NCBI GenBank assembly: GCA_017861215.1
Contig: JAGFXN010000040.1
Location: forward strand, 1 to 9,292
Length of the DNA stretch: 9,292 nucleotides
DNA from: Deltaproteobacteria bacterium
Lineage (GTDB): Bacteria; Desulfobacterota; Desulfuromonadia; Geobacterales; DSM-12255
Reading direction: 5' to 3'
The notes below the pieces were generated by a model. It did no database searches and was not told the DNA's origin. It worked only from the letters and a program-made list of their open reading frames with translations. Positions 7,226 to 9,292 of this stretch are shown one piece after another. Numbering within the stretch: position 1 is the stretch's first letter; each line of letters starts with the position of its first letter. The position numbers were made by a program, and so were the translations under genes.

Positions 7226-7260
7226 AGGAATTATTTCAATATCCTCGGAGGGGTATTAAT

Positions 7261-7638
7261 ATGGCGGATTATAATATATTAATTGTTGAAGATTCTCCGA
7301 CTATGCGGCAGCTTATTTCTTTTGCCCTCAAAAGGATCAAAGGCGTCAGGATTGTCGAGGCGAGTGACGGTGTTGACGGCCTGAAGAAGATTTCTGCGGA
7401 AAAGTTTCAGATGATCTTTACCGACATTAACATGCCGGTAATGGACGGACTCAAGCTGATCAGCCTTGTACGTGAGGATGTCAATCACAAGGGAATCCCC
7501 ATTGTCGTCATCACTACCGAAGGGGCGCAGGAAGATCGTCAGCGGGCCCTGGCGCTCGGTGCCAATGATTATATTACCAAGCCAATCCAGCCGAACCGGA
7601 TACTTGAAGTCGCCAGGCAGCTGTTACAGATAACCTGA
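7261..7638 (+). CDS. cheY: CheY-type single-domain response regulator
   Basis: The 125-residue product is a complete receiver with E10/D11 followed by the CheY-like SPTMRQ helix, phosphoacceptor D55 in FTDINMPVMDG, T85 in VVITTEG, and K107-P108 in ITKPIQP. It should take phosphoryl groups from CheA and pass the signal to a motor switch, pilus machinery or another output. With no output domain it acts by protein-protein contact. The ATG at 7261 follows GGAGGGG at 7247-7253 with seven bases between. It is the last gene of the chemosensory group: the next 481 bases are non-coding and then leuS begins. It is more CheY-like than the receiver at 786. The output pathway cannot be read from this window. 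Confidence 0.93.
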   Translation: MADYNILIVEDSPTMRQLISFALKRIKGVRIVEASDGVDGLKKISAEKFQMIFTDINMPVMDGLKLISLVREDVNHKGIPIVVITTEGAQEDRQRALALGANDYITKPIQPNRILEVARQLLQIT

Positions 7639-7645
7639 GGTCCAG

Positions 7646-7680
7646 GGCAGCGGCAGTCTGGCGCTGCCGCGGCAGCCGCT
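7646..7680 (+). repeat. GC-rich inverted-repeat cluster just after cheY (possible terminator-like hairpin)
   Basis: GGCAGCG (7646-7652) can pair with CGCTGCC (7662-7668) around a nine-base loop. Alternatively GCGGCAG (7650-7656) pairs with CTGCCGC (7664-7670) around a seven-base loop. CTGCCGCGGCAG (7664-7675) is itself a perfect 12-base palindrome, and AGCGGC (7649-7654) also matches GCCGCT (7675-7680). It starts eight bases after the cheY stop, where an operon end would be expected. No T-run follows, so it is not a classic Rho-independent terminator. It may end or stabilise the operon transcript. Confidence 0.45.
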
Positions 7681-7694
7681 CTTGCGGATCCGGT

Positions 7695-7709
7695 GCTGCA
7701 GCATGCAGC
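7695..7709 (+). repeat. Short stem-loop GCTGCA-GCA-TGCAGC
   Basis: A six-base perfect stem (7695-7700 with 7704-7709) encloses a three-base loop. It lies in the same GC-rich stretch as the inverted repeats just upstream. It is short enough to be chance in CTG/GCAG-rich DNA. Confidence 0.3.
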
Positions 7710-7950
7710 TGCTGCGTCTTCCGCCGGCAATCCGGCACGAGGTGCATCGCCGCGGGGCGTTGCAGTGAGACGCTTGCCGCTGCCGGGCTGCTGCTCTACT
7801 GGCGCCCTCGGCTGCTGTACGCAAAGAAGCATAATAGCGCATCCGTCAGGGCGGAGAGTTCCGGTAGTGTCCTTTCCCCGCACAATCCGCATCTAAAGCT
7901 ATATGGGGAACAACTGCAATCTCTGTCACAATTCCCTTTTCAAAATCTGT

Positions 7951-7975
7951 GAGAAGCAGCAGTGAAGAGAAGCAG
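7951..7975 (+). repeat. 9-base direct repeat GAGAAGCAG, two copies 16 bases apart
   Basis: Identical copies of GAGAAGCAG lie at 7951-7959 and 7967-7975, about 145-170 bases upstream of leuS. Spacing of about one and a half helical turns does not put both copies on the same face of DNA. The repeat is real in sequence; any operator function is speculative. Confidence 0.35.
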
Positions 7976-8107
7976 ACAGCAATGCGGGATATGGACGGCG
8001 CTGAAGCAAGCGGTGCCTGTCACGGTTTGTAGGTGATCTTTGCCACGAAAGATGCTGCCGGTTGGAAAAGATGCCATAAACCACTGAATAGGAATAGATT
8101 CAACATC

Positions 8108-8113
8108 AGGAGG
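8108..8113 (+). promoter_or_regulatory. Consensus ribosome binding site of leuS
   Basis: AGGAGG with six bases before GTG 8120. The GTG opens directly into the conserved LeuRS N-terminus, so this site fixes a GTG start. Confidence 0.85.
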
Positions 8114-8119
8114 CTGTAC

Positions 8120-9292
8120 GTGGAAGAGAGATATTCGCCCGAAGCGGTTGAAGGCAAGTGGCAGAAGAAGTGGGCGGCTGAGAAGAGCTTCAAGGTTTGT
8201 GAAGATCCGGGAAAACCCAAATACTATCTTCTGGAGATGTTCCCGTATCCGTCCGGCAGGATTCACATGGGGCATGTAAGAAACTACTCGATCGGCGACG
8301 TGGTCGGCCGTTTCAAGCGGATGCGCGGCTTTAACGTGCTTCACCCGATGGGCTGGGATGCTTTCGGCATGCCGGCAGAAAATGCGGCTATTCAGAACAA
8401 GAGTCATCCGGCAAAATGGACTAAAGAGAATATCGACTATATGCGCGGGCAGCTGAAGAGGATGGGGCTTTCCTACGATTGGGACAGGGAGCTGGCGACC
8501 TGTGATCTTGCCTACTACAGCTGGGAGCAGAAGCTGTTTCTGGAGATGTATGCCAAAGGACTCGCCTACAAAAAAAGCTCGTTTGTGAACTGGTGCCCGT
8601 CCTGTGAAACCGTTCTTGCCAATGAACAGGTTGATGAGGGCGCCTGCTGGCGCTGCGACAGCGAGGTAAAGCAGAAAGAGCTTGAGCAGTGGTTCTTCCG
8701 GATCACTGACTATGCAGAAGAGCTGCTGGAGTATACTGACCGGCTGCCGGGCTGGCCGGAGCGTGTTCTGGTCATGCAGCGCAACTGGATCGGCAAGAGC
8801 TATGGTTGTGAAATAGATTTCCCGCTGGCAGGCGGCAGCGGCGCGATCCGGGTGTTCACTACCCGCCAGGATACGCTGTTCGGGGCTACCTTCATGTCGC
8901 TTGCCCCCGAACATCCGCTGGCGCTGACACTGACAACACCGGACAGGCTGTCCGCGGTAGAGGCCTTTATTGAAAAGGTCAAGCTGACCGACAAGCTGAA
9001 GCGGACTGCCGAAGACCTTGAGAAGGAGGGGGTTTTTACCGGGGCATTCTGCATCAATCCGGCAACCGGTTTCAGGATGCCGGTGTATCTGGCGAATTTC
9101 GTGCTGACCGATTACGGCACGGGAGCGGTCATGGCAGTCCCGACCCATGACCAGAGGGATTTCGAGTTTGCCCGGAAGTATGACCTCCCCCTGCAGGTTG
9201 TTATCCAGCCTGAAGGTGAAGTGCTTGATGCCGCCGCAATGACGGCCGCCTATGTCGATCCCGGCGTCATGGTCAATTCGGGCGAGTTTGAC
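8120..9292 (+). CDS. leuS: Leucyl-tRNA synthetase (3' partial)
   Basis: LeuRS is a cytoplasmic class I synthetase that charges tRNA-Leu with leucine using ATP and edits mischarged tRNA. The visible 391 residues are a little under half of the usual 800-870. The N-terminus (EERYSPEAVEGKWQKKW) is followed by the HIGH-type motif HMGH at 49-52 within YPSGRIHMGHVRNYSIGD. LHPMGWDAFGMPAENAA is at 74-90. A zinc-binding insertion has C159-x2-C162 and C176-x2-C179. Part of the CP1 editing domain follows, with TTRQDT at 247-252 (commonly TTRPDT) and GTGAVMAVPTHDQRD at 333-347, whose D344 is the expected editing aspartate. The KMSKS motif and anticodon-binding domain lie beyond the window. The GTG start is set by AGGAGG at 8108-8113. 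It sits 481 bases after cheY and is probably transcribed separately. Confidence 0.97.
   Translation, partial: MEERYSPEAVEGKWQKKWAAEKSFKVCEDPGKPKYYLLEMFPYPSGRIHMGHVRNYSIGDVVGRFKRMRGFNVLHPMGWDAFGMPAENAAIQNKSHPAKWTKENIDYMRGQLKRMGLSYDWDRELATCDLAYYSWEQKLFLEMYAKGLAYKKSSFVNWCPSCETVLANEQVDEGACWRCDSEVKQKELEQWFFRITDYAEELLEYTDRLPGWPERVLVMQRNWIGKSYGCEIDFPLAGGSGAIRVFTTRQDTLFGATFMSLAPEHPLALTLTTPDRLSAVEAFIEKVKLTDKLKRTAEDLEKEGVFTGAFCINPATGFRMPVYLANFVLTDYGTGAVMAVPTHDQRDFEFARKYDLPLQVVIQPEGEVLDAAAMTAAYVDPGVMVNSGEFD

Larger units (their letters stand above)
7639..8119 (+). other. 481-base intergenic gap between cheY and leuS
   Basis: No convincing gene lies here on either strand. The longer open frames are Ala/Arg/Cys/Pro-rich translations of GC-rich sequence without ribosome binding sites. 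The first 220 bases or so are GC-rich with many CTG/GCAG words and inverted repeats; the last 240 are more AT-rich and should hold the leuS promoter and leader. I see no convincing sigma-70 promoter: TTGGAA at 8062-8067 has no good -10 at normal spacing. I see no T-box and no Rho-independent terminator with a T-run. Confidence 0.6.

Noticed and set aside
7815..7870. Possible c-di-GMP (GEMM) riboswitch, suggested by ACGCAAAG near 7820
   Set aside because: The other conserved blocks of that riboswitch are not found in order, and the downstream gene is a distant housekeeping gene. The single match is probably chance.
7569..7892. Reverse-strand frames of 107 and 72 codons over the end of cheY and the gap
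   Set aside because: They overlap the certain cheY gene, have low-complexity Ala/Arg/Ser products and show no start signals.
7693..7896. 67-codon forward frame in the cheY-leuS gap
   Set aside because: It starts at a non-ATG codon with no ribosome binding site. Its product is Ala/Arg/Pro/Cys-rich, as expected from translating GC-rich repeats, and matches no family I know.
7982..8032. 16-residue frame upstream of leuS as a possible leucine leader peptide
   Set aside because: It contains only one leucine codon, at its end, and no terminator/antiterminator pair follows.
7840..8119. T-box leader for leuS
   Set aside because: No T-box antiterminator sequence (AGGGTGGTACCGCG-like) or terminator hairpin with a T-run is visible.
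7940..9148. 402-codon reverse-strand frame
   Set aside because: It is antisense to leuS, whose forward frame carries all LeuRS signature motifs. The reverse product has no recognisable domain.

Overview
The window looks like part of a Geobacteraceae-type (Desulfuromonadia, formerly Deltaproteobacteria) chromosome. The evidence is a moderately GC-rich sequence, strong purine-rich Shine-Dalgarno sites, and a gene order (CheW, response regulator, CheW, zinc-ribbon/receiver protein, HEAT-repeat protein, CheR, CheB, coiled-coil/GAF protein, CheY, then leuS) that I recall from Geobacter chemosensory clusters. The taxonomic call is from memory of synteny and protein style, not from a search.

Positions 1-7638 hold nine same-strand genes that read as one chemosensory operon. 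It opens with a CheW-domain protein whose reading frame runs off the left edge. Next come a stand-alone receiver protein, a second, plain CheW, and a 313-residue protein with an N-terminal CxxC...CxxC zinc ribbon, a receiver domain that has lost its phosphorylation residues, and an unrecognised C-terminal domain. A roughly 607-residue HEAT-repeat protein, CheR, CheB, a coiled-coil plus GAF protein and a CheY complete the set. The HEAT gene overlaps its upstream neighbour, and HEAT/cheR and cheR/cheB overlap by 1 and 4 bases, so translational coupling is likely.

How the parts work together (family knowledge plus inference): the two CheW proteins would couple chemoreceptors to a CheA kinase. 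CheR and CheB would set receptor methylation, and the two intact receiver proteins would carry phosphoryl output or act as a phosphate sink. The zinc-ribbon pseudo-receiver, HEAT and GAF proteins are accessory parts absent from the enterobacterial chemotaxis paradigm. No receptor, CheA, CheC, CheD, CheX or CheZ is encoded inside the window, so at least the kinase and receptors must lie elsewhere, probably to the left.

Positions 7639-8119 are a 481-base gap without a convincing gene. It begins with dense GC-rich inverted repeats just after cheY and carries a 9-base direct repeat nearer leuS. From 8120 to the right edge is the 5' part of leuS (leucyl-tRNA synthetase), an unrelated housekeeping gene that marks the right boundary of the chemosensory cluster.
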